Part shown: positions 9,211 to 19,389 of the stretch, one piece after another
Layout: every line of letters begins with the position of its first letter
How positions within the stretch are numbered: the first letter of the stretch is position 1
From: Streptococcus mutans
GTDB taxonomy: Bacteria; Bacillota; Bacilli; Lactobacillales; Streptococcaceae
Reading direction: 5' to 3'
DNA: 64,000 nucleotides
Assembly (NCBI RefSeq): GCF_006739205.1
Contig: NZ_AP019720.1
Span: forward strand, 1,612,001 to 1,676,000
The notes under the pieces: generated by a model
The model's database searches: none
The model's input: the letters and a program-made list of their open reading frames with translations, nothing else
What the model was told of the DNA's origin: nothing
Program-made: the position numbers and the translations under genes

Positions 9211-10125
9211 TTAATAGTTATTGACAATATATTGATAGGCTTCTTGAGCTGCTACGGCACCATCGCCAACAGCTGTCGTAATTTGACGAAGATCTTTTTG
9301 GCGGACATCACCGATAGCAAAAACGCCTGCTGCTTTCGTCTTCATATGATCATCTGTTGGAATCCAACCAGCTTCATCTGTGATATCTAATTCCTTAACC
9401 ATACTTGAGACAGGATCTAAGCCAACATAGATAAAGACACCACCAAAGGCATAATTGTTTACTTGACCTGTTTTGACATTTTCAATATCAACATTGGTTA
9501 CCTTAAGATCATTCCCTTTGATTTCTTTAACAACAGAATCCCAGATAAAGTCTACTTTATCATTGGCAAAGGCACGTTCTTGCAATACTTTTTGCGCACG
9601 CAGTTCATCACGGCGATGGACAATAGTAACTTTGTTGGCAAATCTGGTTAAGAAAAGAGCTTCCTCAACGGCTGAATCGCCACCACCAACAACTAACAAG
9701 TCCTGGCCGCGGAAAAAAGCACCATCACAAACAGCACAGTAAGAAACACCGCGACTATTATAGGTTTCTTCACCAGCGACAGCAAGAGGGCGGTGTTTAG
9801 CACCTGTAGCAATGATAACAGTTTTGGTTTCATAGCTATTGTCATCCGTAAGGACCTTCTTGAAATTACCATGATCTTCAACAGCGGTTACAATACCATA
9901 GAGATTTTCAACACCAAATTTTTCAAGTGGTTCATGCATTTTCATTGATAGTTCTGGTCCAGAAATCAAGTCATAACCGGGATAATTTTCAATATCAGAG
10001 GTATTATTCATTTGACCGCCGGGCGCACCTTGTTCTATTACAGCAACTTTGAGATTGCTTCTAGCAGCATAGAGGGCAGCTGTCATGCCAGCAGGACCTG
10101 AGCCAATAATAATTGTATCGTACAT
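9211..10125 (-). CDS. trxB: Thioredoxin reductase
   Basis: This flavoprotein transfers electrons from NADPH to thioredoxin. It has 304 residues. The FAD-binding [16 protein letters not shown] lies at about 8-23, the redox-active C130-AVC133 pair in the middle, [13 protein letters not shown] for NADPH binding at about 147-159, and [20 protein letters not shown] near the C-terminus for the FAD ribityl contact. The ATG follows GAAAGTAAG. It sits downstream of a small membrane protein gene and the tcyABC importer on the same strand. This suggests thiol redox genes grouped together, though each has its own spacing. Confidence 0.97.
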   Translation of the reverse strand: MYDTIIIGSGPAGMTAALYAARSNLKVAVIEQGAPGGQMNNTSDIENYPGYDLISGPELSMKMHEPLEKFGVENLYGIVTAVEDHGNFKKVLTDDNSYETKTVIIATGAKHRPLAVAGEETYNSRGVSYCAVCDGAFFRGQDLLVVGGGDSAVEEALFLTRFANKVTIVHRRDELRAQKVLQERAFANDKVDFIWDSVVKEIKGNDLKVTNVDIENVKTGQVNNYAFGGVFIYVGLDPVSSMVKELDITDEAGWIPTDDHMKTKAAGVFAIGDVRQKDLRQITTAVGDGAVAAQEAYQYIVNNY

Positions 10126-10187
10126 ATCTTACTTTCCTTCTTTTTTTGTTCTTTCATTCTAAATCAATTTTATAAAATTTACCAATT

Positions 10188-10412
10188 TTATGCTTTGAAC
10201 ATTAGAATAATAGCCATAAAAGCAAAAGACAAAATAGGAATGGTGACCAAATCTATCAATAAAGCTTCATATAAAATTGTTAAACGCTCTTTAGAAGTCT
10301 TATCTTTTTTTCTAATAGCACGATAAAGAATCCAACCCGCACTAACTAAAATAACTGCCAAAGCAGACATAAGAAGACCTTGAATATACAAATTAAAAAT
10401 CTCTACTAACAT
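10188..10412 (-). CDS. DUF4059 family small membrane protein
   Basis: This 74-residue protein has two predicted membrane helices (about 7-28 and 52-72) separated by a charged loop, RAIRKKDKTSKERL. It matches a small streptococcal family (DUF4059) usually found between an amino-acid ABC transporter and trxB, as it is here. There is no known function. The gene lies 48 bp downstream of tcyC and 63 bp before trxB on the same strand, so it may be cotranscribed with either. Confidence 0.75.
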   Translation of the reverse strand: MLVEIFNLYIQGLLMSALAVILVSAGWILYRAIRKKDKTSKERLTILYEALLIDLVTIPILSFAFMAIILMFKA

Positions 10413-10460
10413 ATTACCACCATAAATAAAAATACTCTGATTAAGAGCATTCTTATTATA

Positions 10461-11204
10461 TCAAATAAAGGTTTTTTTGTAACTAGCAAAAAATTCTTCT
10501 GTGCGTTTTTCTTGAGGATGATTAAAAAGTTGATCCGGCGTTCCCTGCTCAAGAATATGTCCCTTTTCAAGAAATAGAACTTTATCCGCTACTTGACGAA
10601 CAAAGCTCATATCATGACTAACCAATACCATGGTTTGACCTGATTTAGCAGCATCAGCAATTGACTTTTCGACTTCACCAACAAGTTCTGGATCTAGCGC
10701 TGAAGTTGGTTCATCAAGCAAAAGAACATCTGGTTTCATGGCCAGAGCACGAGCCAAAGCAACACGTTGCTTTTGACCTCCTGAAAGATGGCGCGGATAA
10801 TGATTTTCCCGATCAGAAAGTCCAACCTTGGCTAATTCTTCTTTAGCAATTTTAGTTGCTTCATCATCTGGCAATTTCTTAACAATCTTAAGACCTTCTT
10901 TAACATTATCAAGCGCTGTTCGACGCTCAAAAAGGTTAAACTGTTGGAAAACCATGGCTAATTTACGACGCAAAGTTAAAATCTCTTCTTTGCTAATAGT
11001 ATCGAAATTAATCTTAAAATCATCAATTTCAATGCTGCCTGAATCAGGCTGCTCTAGGTAATTCATACTGCGTAAAAAGGTTGATTTCCCAGCACCAGAA
11101 GCACCGACAAGGGCTACAACTTCTCCCTTTTCAATATCCAGATTCAGACCATCTAAGACTTTTTGTCCAGAAAATTCCTTGGTTAAATTGGAAATGCGAA
11201 TCAT
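10461..11204 (-). CDS. tcyC: Cystine-type amino-acid ABC transporter, ATP-binding protein
   Basis: This 247-residue ATPase of the polar amino-acid uptake class has Walker A GASGAGKST (about 34-42), Q-loop VFQQFNLF, signature LSGGQKQRVALARAL, Walker B VLLLDEPTSALDPE and an H-loop VSHDMSF. The order tcyA-tcyB-tcyC matches a binding protein, permease and ATPase importer. I recall that S. mutans SMU.459-461 at this position was shown to import L-cystine (TcyABC). The sequence alone supports only polar amino-acid uptake; the CysR-like box upstream of tcyA supports the cystine assignment. The start overlaps the tcyB stop by one base. Confidence 0.9.
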   Translation of the reverse strand: MIRISNLTKEFSGQKVLDGLNLDIEKGEVVALVGASGAGKSTFLRSMNYLEQPDSGSIEIDDFKINFDTISKEEILTLRRKLAMVFQQFNLFERRTALDNVKEGLKIVKKLPDDEATKIAKEELAKVGLSDRENHYPRHLSGGQKQRVALARALAMKPDVLLLDEPTSALDPELVGEVEKSIADAAKSGQTMVLVSHDMSFVRQVADKVLFLEKGHILEQGTPDQLFNHPQEKRTEEFFASYKKTFI

Positions 11205-12007
11205 TAACGCACACCTCCTTCCACAGCTTGATCCTTAACAATGTGATCAGGAGAAACAATCTCCATTTTCTTTTCGATAAGACGACCAACTTGTTCAATA
11301 ATAATACTAACACCCCAATAAATAATAGCTACGGAAATAAAACGTTCAAAGTAACGATAATCACTACCACCGAGAATCTGAGCCTGAGCAAACATTTCAA
11401 CAATTCCGGCATTAAAGGCAAGAGAGGTTCCCTTGGTCAAGCCAATTAACGTATTAATCAAGGTTGGAGTTGCCACCACAGCTGCATTAGGAATGATAAC
11501 ACGTCGGTAAACCTGAGCAGTTGTCATCCCCAAACTCTTAGCTGCTTCAATTTCCCCAGAATTGACAGATTGAATAGCTGCACGAATGGTTTCACTAGTG
11601 TAGGCAGCTTCATTAAAAGCAAAGGCTGTAATCGCAAAAACAGATGCTGGAATAGCATTAATATTAAAATCAGTCCCCATCTTTTGATTGAGGGCTTTTA
11701 GTAACAAAGGAATACCATAATAGGTCAACATCAGTTGAACCAAGATCGGCGTCCCCCTTAAAAAAGAAACAAAGAAAGCTTGGATGGGATAGAGAATTTT
11801 AACACGATTAAGTTTAACAATGGCAAATAAAAGCGCCAAAACAAGACCAAAAATGGACCCACCTAAAGTCAAAATTAAAGTTGTTGGCAGCTTTTCTAAA
11901 ATAGATGGAATGGCATCAAAGACTGCCCGCCAACTGAATAATTTACCGTTAGGTAAACTGGCAACAAGTTTGTCATACCAATTTATCATTAATAATAGAT
12001 TAAACAT
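11204..12007 (-). CDS. tcyB: Cystine-type amino-acid ABC transporter, permease
   Basis: This 267-residue inner-membrane permease of the HisMQ family has several hydrophobic segments. It carries the LRGTPILVQLMLTYYGIP motif and the EAA loop (EIEAAKSLGMTTAQVYRRVIIPNA) that docks with the ATPase. The start at 12007 follows AAAAGGAAAATT; a second ATG six codons in (MINWYDKL) is possible. The gene is 22 bp from the tcyA stop and overlaps tcyC by one base, so all three are cotranscribed. Confidence 0.9.
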   Translation of the reverse strand: MFNLLLMINWYDKLVASLPNGKLFSWRAVFDAIPSILEKLPTTLILTLGGSIFGLVLALLFAIVKLNRVKILYPIQAFFVSFLRGTPILVQLMLTYYGIPLLLKALNQKMGTDFNINAIPASVFAITAFAFNEAAYTSETIRAAIQSVNSGEIEAAKSLGMTTAQVYRRVIIPNAAVVATPTLINTLIGLTKGTSLAFNAGIVEMFAQAQILGGSDYRYFERFISVAIIYWGVSIIIEQVGRLIEKKMEIVSPDHIVKDQAVEGGVR

Positions 12008-12029
12008 AATTTTCCTTTTCTAAACGCTT

Positions 12030-12851
12030 TTAATAAGGTAAATGCGAAACGCGATCACCCGCTAAATACTGCTGACTTAATTTCTTTAGAATCCCTGCTT
12101 TTTTAAGCTCTTTTAAGCGTTTATTAACAAAAGTCTGTAATTTTTCTCCAGTTTTATCTTTAGCAAACAAGAGATACTCCAACCCGTCTTTTTCACCACC
12201 AATCTTACCCTTGACATTGGTAACTTTCAAATTGATAGCTTGATCTTTAATAACAGTTTGAAGAGAAATAACATCGTAAAATAAAAAGTCAATTTTCCCT
12301 GCTTCTACATTTTGAAGACGTTGGGTTAGGGTAACGGTATTAGCGACATAGTGAATTTTAATAGCAGTTTTCTCCGTATGATTTTTATTCCAATTCTCAA
12401 GAATAGCAGCATAGTTAGAACCAGCATAAACCTCTACCGATTTGCCTGATAAATCATCTAAAGACTTATATTTGCCTTTTTTACTAGCAATGGCATAATT
12501 GGATTTTGAAACTGGATTTGAAAAAAGATACTTTTCTGCCCGTTCTTTGCTGTAATTAAAATTATTGGCCGATAACTGATAACGTCCTGAGTCTATCCCC
12601 GTCAAAATAGAAGAAAAGGATACTGTTTCAAATTTAACTTTATATTTTTTAGACTCCTTGAAAATAGCCTTAACCAAAGCAATATCATATCCATCAAACT
12701 TTTTATCCTTTTTATAAGTAAAAGGAGCTGTATCTGAGTCTGTTGCTACAGTGATTGTTTCCTGTGAAGCAGCTTTCACTGGTAAGGTAAAAGCGACCAA
12801 GGCTAAGCTAGCTAAAAGAAGTCCTACCATTAACCTTTTGATAATTTTCAT
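12030..12851 (-). CDS. tcyA: Cystine-type ABC transporter substrate-binding protein, without a lipobox
   Basis: This 273-residue periplasmic-binding-like protein (SBP family 3) has TVATDSDTAPFTYKKDKKFDGYDIALVKAI after the signal and DFLFYDVISLQT in the second lobe. The N-terminus is a signal peptide (KRLMVGLLLASLALVAFTLPVKA) with an AxA-like cleavage site near residue 28. There is no cysteine, so it cannot be lipidated in the usual way. Most Gram-positive binding proteins are lipoproteins, so this one may stay anchored by an uncleaved signal or may be released. The substrate assignment (cystine) is inferred from position and from the CysR-like box. Confidence 0.88.
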   Translation of the reverse strand: MKIIKRLMVGLLLASLALVAFTLPVKAASQETITVATDSDTAPFTYKKDKKFDGYDIALVKAIFKESKKYKVKFETVSFSSILTGIDSGRYQLSANNFNYSKERAEKYLFSNPVSKSNYAIASKKGKYKSLDDLSGKSVEVYAGSNYAAILENWNKNHTEKTAIKIHYVANTVTLTQRLQNVEAGKIDFLFYDVISLQTVIKDQAINLKVTNVKGKIGGEKDGLEYLLFAKDKTGEKLQTFVNKRLKELKKAGILKKLSQQYLAGDRVSHLPY

Positions 12852-12925
12852 ATCATCATTTCTCCTAAAATAGTTTCATATCTCAGTCTATCACGATACA
12901 CAAGCTCTGTATAATAGTTTTTTCC

Positions 12926-12952
12926 TATCACCGTGATAATATTTTTCTATCA
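12926..12952 (-). promoter_or_regulatory. CysR/CmbR-type operator upstream of tcyA
   Basis: On the minus strand this reads TGATA-N9-TATCA-N3-TGATA, the pattern I recall as the streptococcal CmbR/CysR box (TGATA-N9-TATCA-N2-4-TGATA). It lies about 75 bp upstream of the tcyA start, just before a TATTAT/TATACA -10 region, where a LysR-type activator would bind. Confidence 0.7.
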
Positions 12953-13049
12953 CTCCACAACTTAAATACTAGACTCCTCAAGTCTAAAAATAATATCCAT
13001 CTAGTCAAAATAGAATATTCTTACCAAATAGGACTAAAGCATTCGAAAT

Positions 13050-13080
13050 TTAAAAATTGGGACACTTAATCCCAACTTTT
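13050..13080 (-). terminator. Terminator after the DEAD-box helicase gene
   Basis: AAGTTGGGA and TCCCAATTTTT form a hairpin around TTAAGTG on the minus strand, ending in a T-rich run about 12 bases past the helicase stop. Confidence 0.7.
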
Positions 13081-13091
13081 CTCTCTATATA

Positions 13092-14435
13092 TCAAAAACG
13101 TTGTTTTTTAGCTTTACGATTAGCACGATTTTGGGCACGTTTAACGGAACGGCGTTCTTTACGACGTTTTTCATTAACTTTCCACTGAATTTTCTTCTTG
13201 TATCCCGGTTTGATTTTCTTCTTTTTCTTTTTGACCAGACCCATCATTTCCAGATCAAGTTTTTCCTGCGTTTTCTTACGATTGAGGCGCCGATCCCGAT
13301 CATAAGTATCCTGAAACTCCCCATTTTTTAAGACTTTAGGAACAAAGACTATCCCTAACTTCTCAAGTTCTCTGATATCAGAATCATCACTGGGTTGATA
13401 TAACGTGATAGCTGTACCAGAAAGACCATTGCGGCCTGTTCGGCCAACACGGTGAACAAAGAATGATAAATCTTGAGGAATCGCATCATTAATCACATGA
13501 CTAACGCCTTCAATATCTAAGCCACGTGCAGCTAAATCTGTCGCTACAATGTATTCAAAATCTAATTGCTTAACCTGATTCATAATCCGCTTACGTTCAC
13601 GCGGCGGAATTCCTCCATGAATTTTTGCAGTTTTAAAACCATTAGCAGACAAGAAAGCGTGCAGATCATCGACACGGTCTTTGGTATTAGCAAAGATAAT
13701 GGCCAAATAGGGTTTCAAACTCTTTACAATCTCTAATATTTGCTGATTTTTATCGCGTCCCTTAGTTGAAATCAGCCAATTGCCAATGGTGTCTGCAATG
13801 ACTGTACTGGTCTTGATTTTTTCTATAATAGGATGATTTAGATATTTTTTCAAAAAAGGCTGTAATTTTTGAGGAATGGTTGCTGAAAAAACAAGGAGCT
13901 GTATATCTTTGGGCAAACTTGCAGCAATTTTATCAACTGTATCTAAGAAGCCCAGATCAAGAGTCATATCTGCTTCATCAACAACAAAAGTATGAGCTTT
14001 ATGGATATCAAGATGCCCAGATTTAACTAAATCATAAATACGACCCGGTGTCCCAATCACAATTTGTGGCTGAGTTGCTTTTAGTTTTTCAACTTGACGA
14101 AGTTTATCAGTCCCGCCAATATAGTTAGCAAGCCGAATATTTTGTTCTGAAAATTGAGCAATTTGTTTAGCAGCTTCATAAATTTGTCTGGCGAGTTCAC
14201 GGCTTGGTGCAGTGATAACGGCTTGAACATCTAAAGAATCTTCTTCTAATTTTTCAAAAATAGGTAACAAAAAAGTATGAGTCTTTCCTGATCCTGTTTT
14301 TGATTCACCAACCAAATCTTTTCCAGATAAGATAAGTGGAATCAGGCGTTCTTGAACCTCCGTCGGTCCTTCAAAATGTAAGTTTGCCAAAGCATTGTTA
14401 ATATAATTTTTAAATTTAAAATCTGTAAATAACAT
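13092..14435 (-). CDS. DEAD-box ATP-dependent RNA helicase
   Basis: This 447-residue helicase contains the full motif set: Q motif region (NLHFEGPTEVQ), motif I ESKTGSGKTHT, Ia APSRELARQ, GTPGRI, motif II DEAD, motif III SAT, IV IIFANTKDRV, V VATDLAARGLDIEGV and VI HRVGRTGR. The last ~50 residues are very rich in Lys/Arg, which suggests an RNA- or ribosome-binding tail. It resembles the CshB/YqfR-like branch in Firmicutes, linked to cold growth and RNA decay. It sits downstream of the mraY cluster, a conserved streptococcal position. The precise paralog name is not certain. Confidence 0.93.
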   Translation of the reverse strand: MLFTDFKFKNYINNALANLHFEGPTEVQERLIPLILSGKDLVGESKTGSGKTHTFLLPIFEKLEEDSLDVQAVITAPSRELARQIYEAAKQIAQFSEQNIRLANYIGGTDKLRQVEKLKATQPQIVIGTPGRIYDLVKSGHLDIHKAHTFVVDEADMTLDLGFLDTVDKIAASLPKDIQLLVFSATIPQKLQPFLKKYLNHPIIEKIKTSTVIADTIGNWLISTKGRDKNQQILEIVKSLKPYLAIIFANTKDRVDDLHAFLSANGFKTAKIHGGIPPRERKRIMNQVKQLDFEYIVATDLAARGLDIEGVSHVINDAIPQDLSFFVHRVGRTGRNGLSGTAITLYQPSDDSDIRELEKLGIVFVPKVLKNGEFQDTYDRDRRLNRKKTQEKLDLEMMGLVKKKKKKIKPGYKKKIQWKVNEKRRKERRSVKRAQNRANRKAKKQRF

Positions 14436-14554
14436 GTTAACCTCTTTATTGTTCTACTTAATTATAGCATTAAAAAGCCCAAGAAAGCAAAACGACAACT
14501 CAGTATGTTTAAAAGTAAAAGTCTTATATTCCAATGTGTTTGCTTCTTACTTTC

Positions 14555-14785
14555 TCAAAACACAAAATTATCTTTTCGAACAACAAAAAACACTCTGAAA
14601 GTTAGTTGATAGCAGTTAACTTTCAGAGTGTCGCAAATCATTATGATTTTTCTTTCGAAAAGCCCAAGAATAGAAAAAGCAGGGAGGATAAATCTTCCAA
14701 TAAGAACTCCAATATGATAAGGCAAATCTCCTGACCTAACTAGTATTACTAAAGTAAAGGCTGTTAAAATAACGGTTAAAACCAA
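14555..14785 (-). pseudogene. Doubtful small membrane-protein ORF, probably a remnant
   Basis: A TTG-initiated frame gives MVLTVILTAFTLVILVRSGD and then a second hydrophobic stretch (IGVLIGRFILPAFSILGLF), which look like two membrane helices. The last ~25 codons are simply the mraY terminator. No good ribosome-binding site is seen, and a nearby ATG is in another frame. It may be the end of a decayed small membrane protein; I do not recognise it. Confidence 0.3.
14590..14631 (-). terminator. Terminator of the rsmH-ftsL-pbp2X-mraY cluster
   Basis: ACACTCTGAAAGTTA and TAACTTTCAGAGTGT form a 15-bp stem, followed on the minus strand by TTTTTTGTTG. It lies 190 bases after mraY. The 380-bp stretch between the helicase and mraY otherwise holds only a doubtful ORF. 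Confidence 0.85.
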
Positions 14786-14818
14786 GAATCATACTCTTTA
14801 AATTTTCATTAACTTCTC

Positions 14819-15838
14819 TTATAAATATAAAATCGCTAAAATAAGTAAACTCCCGAGAAGACCTATTGACCAAAGAAAAAAATCAACCTGCCACTCAGAC
14901 CACTTTTTACCAGATTCTCTTAGACGTAAGCCACCAAGTTCAAGATGGTGATGAAAAGGTGTCATCCTAAAAATACGCTGCCCTTCTCCTTTGCGCTTTT
15001 TAGTCCATTTAAAATAAGATACTTGAAGCATCACAGAAGCCGTCTCAAGCACATAGACAATACCAATAATCAGTAAAGTCCATTCCTGATGAAGTGTAAT
15101 TGAAATAGCTGCCAACATTGCTCCTAAGGCTAAACTACCAACATCTCCCATGAAAACCTTAGCTGGTTTGTGATTATAGATAAAAAAGCCTAGTAAAGCA
15201 CCAACCATGGAAATGATAATCAAGAGAACATCAAATTGGTTTTGCATATATGCAATAACACTATAAGTTAGCAGACTGATAACCACTGAAATGGAAGCCA
15301 AGCCATCAATACCATCCGTCAAATTGACGGCATTTGAAAAACCAACAACCCAAAACAGAATAAAAATAATGTAAAACACGCCCAAATGTAAAGGAAAACC
15401 AAAAAGATTTAAGGAATCTGTACCGCTTGGTTTAACATGAACAAGGTAGAAAACAAGACCGCCAATAAGCTGCAAGGTCATTTTTTGCCAAGCTGTTAGA
15501 CCTTGGTTAATTTTTTTAAAAATCTTTAAGAAATCATCCAAAAATCCAATAGTCCCATAAATTAAGACAATAAAAAGAATAGCCAAGGTGGCCCCAAAAG
15601 CAGGCCCTCCAGTAATATGAAGAACGAATGCACAGATAAAGGTAACTAAAGCTGCTACAAGAAGAAACACTGTCCCCCCCATGGTTGGAGTCCCAGCCTT
15701 AGCTAAATGTTGCTTCACATCTTCGTGCATTTGTTGTCCATTGATTTTTTTCAATTGATAGAACCGGATGAAAAATGGCATGGCAAGAATGGTTAAGATA
15801 AAAGAAATAATTCCTGCGATGATTGTAGTGGTTAACAT
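14819..15838 (-). CDS. mraY: Phospho-N-acetylmuramoyl-pentapeptide transferase MraY
   Basis: MraY makes lipid I by transferring phospho-MurNAc-pentapeptide to undecaprenyl phosphate. The 339-residue polytopic membrane protein shows the [14 protein letters not shown] motif, [12 protein letters not shown] with the catalytic Asp pair, [25 protein letters not shown], and [12 protein letters not shown] near the end. It is separated by one base from pbp2X and is the last gene of the division/wall cluster. The length is typical for Firmicutes. Confidence 0.97.
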   Translation of the reverse strand: MLTTTIIAGIISFILTILAMPFFIRFYQLKKINGQQMHEDVKQHLAKAGTPTMGGTVFLLVAALVTFICAFVLHITGGPAFGATLAILFIVLIYGTIGFLDDFLKIFKKINQGLTAWQKMTLQLIGGLVFYLVHVKPSGTDSLNLFGFPLHLGVFYIIFILFWVVGFSNAVNLTDGIDGLASISVVISLLTYSVIAYMQNQFDVLLIIISMVGALLGFFIYNHKPAKVFMGDVGSLALGAMLAAISITLHQEWTLLIIGIVYVLETASVMLQVSYFKWTKKRKGEGQRIFRMTPFHHHLELGGLRLRESGKKWSEWQVDFFLWSIGLLGSLLILAILYL

Positions 15839-15839
15839 G

Positions 15840-18089
15840 TTATTCTCCTAGGGTTATTCTTATTTTTTTCAAATTTTTAAGCTTACTGCCAACTTTAACA
15901 CTCTGTTCGGTAACTTTTCCAGATTTTTTCCCTTTGAAAGTTACCTTGATACCAGTCCAATCTTCAAACTTCTTAACGTTTTTCTTGCTCCAGCCATACA
16001 TATCAGGCATAGTATCAAAATGGCTGGTTAATAGTAAAACCTGTTGATTTTCCTTCAAATTCGAACCAACACTTACAGACGTTTTAATGATTTTATTTCC
16101 TGTACCAAGCACAATTGGGTGAACAAGATTTTGACGTAAGTCATCAGCCGTATTACCTGGGTTTTTTCCAATAACATTTGGTAAATAATACTTAGTCTGT
16201 TGATCTTCAGGTGTTTCAATTGGTGCCAATAGCGTATCTTTCATTAATGTTGCCTCTTCCAAAACAGGATTAACAACATCTTGCCAGAAGGACACACTAA
16301 ATGATTCTGGTTGTTGTAATGTCACATACATCAAGAAATCAGGATTATCAGATGGTACCATAGCAACAACTGAATAGATATAATCATTGCTTCCAGATAA
16401 GTAACCCGAACCGTCACCAGAAGCAATTTGAGCTGTCCCTGACTTGACTGCAACAGACTGATTGCCTACTTTAATGACTGGACCACCCAAACTGGCTGAA
16501 TAGAGAGTCCCGTAATTAGGGTCTGTTCCTACTGTTACCATATACTGCCGTGTTTGTTTCGCTGCATCGGCTGAAACAGGATTGCCTGCCTCTTCTTTTT
16601 TCGCCGTACGGCTGCTTCCCGTTTTAGGATCATAAATTTTGGTGATAAATTGCGGTTCTAACATAACACCATCATTAGAGACAGAAGTAAAGGCTCTGAG
16701 CATCTGTGTCTGTGTCACTCCAATACCTTGACCAAAGGCACTCATAGCAATCGTTACCATATTATCAGATGGAAGGAGGCCTGAGGCTTCACTGCCCATT
16801 CCAAAACGTGTTGGTAAGCCAAAACGATATTTATTGAGATAATTAAGCCAATTATCATTACCCATTTTTTGTTCTAGCAGCGTCATTCCTACATTACTAG
16901 AATAAGCAAAGCCTTGAGCGAAAGAAAGATAGCCTCCTTGCGAAATACCTTCATTAACTGACCAATCTTTGATGGTAGCGTCAGCAATAGACAGACTGGC
17001 ATTATTATAAGTTTCGTTAGGATTGAAGACCCCTTCATCAATAGCAGCAGCGAGTAACATGACTTTCATTGTTGAACCCGGTTCATAATTGGTTTGATAA
17101 AGAGCATTTTGCCAAGAAAAATCTTTAGAATCCAAACCTTCCTTTGTATCAGAATTAAAGCTTGGTCTTTGTGAGGTTGCCAATATTTCGCCTGTTTTGG
17201 CATTGACCAGAGTAGCACTCGCCTGAGCACCCTTAGCCTTACTTTGGAAAGCATCCATCTGCGTTTCCAAATAAGTCTGAATAGGAGCAGACAATGTTGT
17301 ATAAACATCTTTGCCATCTTGAGCTTTTTTTACAGTTGTGGCAGCACCTAGAAGTGTGTTTCCATTTTTATCTTTTTGGTAGGTCACTTGTCCGTCTTTT
17401 CCAGATAAAATTTTATCAAGAGAAGCTTCCATGCCTGTTGCACCTACTAAGCTCTTACTACCATCTTTATTTTCTTTAATCTGAGCTAGACCAATAAATT
17501 GTGAAGCGAAGGTCCCATTAGGATACATACGTCCGGGACTTGTTGTAAAAGCGACTCCCTTAATTTTTGCATCTTTAAGTGCCTTGGTGACATCTGTCAT
17601 TGTTCCATAAGTAATATTTGAACCTTTAGATCCAAAAGATACTTGCGTTAGCTTCTTTTGTTTTAACTGAGAAGTAACATAATCTTTTTCCATGCCTAAA
17701 TGCTGGTTAAGAATATCAGCTACTTTATCATATTGTGAAGGCTGAACATATAATTTTTCACCGGAAGTCGACACATAAGATTTATCAATAACAGCATAAA
17801 TATTATAAGTGGTTGAATCTTCTGCGATGGGATTTCCATTACGATCATAAATTGTCCCGCGTTTAGCCTGAACTTTTTGAACGGTTTGATAAACAGAGGA
17901 CGCCCCTTTAGATAAATTAACACCAAATTTCCGATCCGTTCCAATAATAATAATAAAGTTAACAATGAAAACACAAAAGATAAAGACAGACAAAATCATT
18001 AAATTTTGTCCAACACGTTCACGGTTTTCTCTAGGTACTCTGCGGTCGCCTACAACATAGTCCAAAAATTTCTTTTTAAAATTTTTCAT
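15840..18089 (-). CDS. pbp2X: Class B penicillin-binding protein 2X
   Basis: This septal transpeptidase has 749 residues. A membrane helix lies at about 28-50, followed by the PBP dimerisation domain ([21 protein letters not shown]). The transpeptidase domain has S339-TMK342, SSN (YSSNVGM) and K549-SGT. Two PASTA domains follow ([20 protein letters not shown] and [20 protein letters not shown]). It is encoded three bases after ftsL. This architecture is that of pneumococcal Pbp2x, a main beta-lactam target. No unusual substitution was noted next to the catalytic motifs, though the comparison is by eye only. Confidence 0.97.
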   Translation of the reverse strand: MKNFKKKFLDYVVGDRRVPRENRERVGQNLMILSVFIFCVFIVNFIIIIGTDRKFGVNLSKGASSVYQTVQKVQAKRGTIYDRNGNPIAEDSTTYNIYAVIDKSYVSTSGEKLYVQPSQYDKVADILNQHLGMEKDYVTSQLKQKKLTQVSFGSKGSNITYGTMTDVTKALKDAKIKGVAFTTSPGRMYPNGTFASQFIGLAQIKENKDGSKSLVGATGMEASLDKILSGKDGQVTYQKDKNGNTLLGAATTVKKAQDGKDVYTTLSAPIQTYLETQMDAFQSKAKGAQASATLVNAKTGEILATSQRPSFNSDTKEGLDSKDFSWQNALYQTNYEPGSTMKVMLLAAAIDEGVFNPNETYNNASLSIADATIKDWSVNEGISQGGYLSFAQGFAYSSNVGMTLLEQKMGNDNWLNYLNKYRFGLPTRFGMGSEASGLLPSDNMVTIAMSAFGQGIGVTQTQMLRAFTSVSNDGVMLEPQFITKIYDPKTGSSRTAKKEEAGNPVSADAAKQTRQYMVTVGTDPNYGTLYSASLGGPVIKVGNQSVAVKSGTAQIASGDGSGYLSGSNDYIYSVVAMVPSDNPDFLMYVTLQQPESFSVSFWQDVVNPVLEEATLMKDTLLAPIETPEDQQTKYYLPNVIGKNPGNTADDLRQNLVHPIVLGTGNKIIKTSVSVGSNLKENQQVLLLTSHFDTMPDMYGWSKKNVKKFEDWTGIKVTFKGKKSGKVTEQSVKVGSKLKNLKKIRITLGE

Positions 18090-18092
18090 AGA

Positions 18093-18416
18093 CTAGTCCA
18101 CCTTCTTAATATTATCTTTTTGCACAGTAAGACCTGCTTTTTGAGCAATTTCCGCAATACGATCATAGCGGCTCAGTTCATTAACTTCCTGTTTAGCATT
18201 ATTATATTCAGTCTCTCTATCATTGATTTGGCTGTTTAAATGGCTGATTTCCTGCTGAATTTGTAGGCTGCGACTTTGTAAATAAATAATACTAACAGCC
18301 AGTGTGATAGCAGTAATAATAATCGCACCATAAAAAGCCTTTTCCAATCTGGTAAAGGTTTTGATTCTTTTTTGTAAAGCTTGAGAGAGAGCTTCGCTCC
18401 GTTTTTCATTTGTCAT
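18093..18416 (-). CDS. ftsL: Cell division protein FtsL
   Basis: This 107-residue single-pass protein has a basic cytoplasmic N-terminus (about 1-25), a membrane helix (FYGAIIITAITLAVSIIYLQ, about 28-47) and an extracellular coiled coil rich in Gln/Asn/Ile. It sits between rsmH and pbp2X with spacings of 9 and 3 bases. FtsL sequences diverge strongly, so position and topology carry the call. It recruits the FtsW-PBP2x synthase with DivIC/FtsB. Confidence 0.93.
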   Translation of the reverse strand: MTNEKRSEALSQALQKRIKTFTRLEKAFYGAIIITAITLAVSIIYLQSRSLQIQQEISHLNSQINDRETEYNNAKQEVNELSRYDRIAEIAQKAGLTVQKDNIKKVD

Positions 18417-18425
18417 ATTATTTCT

Positions 18426-19376
18426 CTAATTTCGAATTTTTTGAATGACCCGTAATTTAGCCGAATGTGCCCGATTATTTTCTGATAGTTCTCTAGCATT
18501 GGGTAAGATGGGTTTGCGATTTACCAAAGAGAATTTCGGTTGTAAGTTCTCTGGAACAAAAGGGAGGCCTTTAGGAACATCAAGAGTGGTCACTTCTTTA
18601 AACAGTTGTTTCGTGAGACGGTCTTCTAAGGAATGAAAAGTAATGACAGCTATTCGTCCATTTAAAGCCAGCAAATCTAGGGCTTGTGTTAAAGATTCCT
18701 CTGCTGCACCTAATTCATCATTAACTTCAATTCGGATAGCCTGAAAAATTTGCTTGGCTGGGTGACCCTTCTTCTTTAGTTCTTTAGCAGGTTTAGCAGA
18801 TTTAATAATCTCAGCTAACTCTGCCGTTGTCTCAATCAGTTTCTCTTTTCTGGCACTTTCGATCTTTCTTGCAATTTGCTTGGAAAATTTATCCTCGCCA
18901 TACTTAAAGAAAAGGCGTACTAAATCACGATAATTATAAGTATTGACCACATCAAAAGCTGTCAACTGTGCATCTTGATTCATCCGCATATCAAGCGGTG
19001 CATCCTTCTTATAAGAAAAACCGCGTTCGCGTTCATCTAATTGAGGACTTGATACTCCTAAGTCGTAGCAAATACCATCAATTTCGTAGATTCCCTCATC
19101 AGCCAAGCGGCTTTTTAGATGTCGAAAATTATCTTTGATAAAGCTGACTTGACCAGTCTTAACATATTGTTGCAAACGTATTTTAGCATTATCAATGGCT
19201 TTTTGATCCTGATCAAAACAATAAAGATGACCTTCTTTACCAAGTTTTGAAAGCAAACACTCACTATGTCCTGCACCACCAAGCGTTGCATCAACATAGA
19301 TGCCATCTGGCTTGATGTCAAGCATATCAATTGTTTCATGCAAGAGCACAGTGATATGATGAAAATCATTAGTCAT
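18426..19376 (-). CDS. rsmH: 16S rRNA (cytosine1402-N4)-methyltransferase RsmH
   Basis: RsmH (MraW) N4-methylates C1402 in the 16S rRNA decoding site. The 316-residue protein has [20 protein letters not shown], the SAM-binding [14 protein letters not shown] (about 29-42), [28 protein letters not shown] with the conserved active-site loop, and [13 protein letters not shown]. It is the first gene of the ftsL-pbp2X-mraY cluster. No Shine-Dalgarno precedes its ATG. Instead TGG-TAGAAT ends 7 bases before it, so the mRNA may be leaderless. Confidence 0.97.
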   Translation of the reverse strand: MTNDFHHITVLLHETIDMLDIKPDGIYVDATLGGAGHSECLLSKLGKEGHLYCFDQDQKAIDNAKIRLQQYVKTGQVSFIKDNFRHLKSRLADEGIYEIDGICYDLGVSSPQLDERERGFSYKKDAPLDMRMNQDAQLTAFDVVNTYNYRDLVRLFFKYGEDKFSKQIARKIESARKEKLIETTAELAEIIKSAKPAKELKKKGHPAKQIFQAIRIEVNDELGAAEESLTQALDLLALNGRIAVITFHSLEDRLTKQLFKEVTTLDVPKGLPFVPENLQPKFSLVNRKPILPNARELSENNRAHSAKLRVIQKIRN

Positions 19377-19383
19377 AACTTTT

Positions 19384-19389
19384 ATTCTA
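19384..19389 (-). promoter_or_regulatory. Extended -10 box directly before rsmH (possible leaderless start)
   Basis: TGG-TAGAAT on the minus strand ends 7 bases before the rsmH ATG at 19376. A 12-base block, AGTAAAAGTGTG, just upstream is identical to the block upstream of the proB -10 box. Confidence 0.5.
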
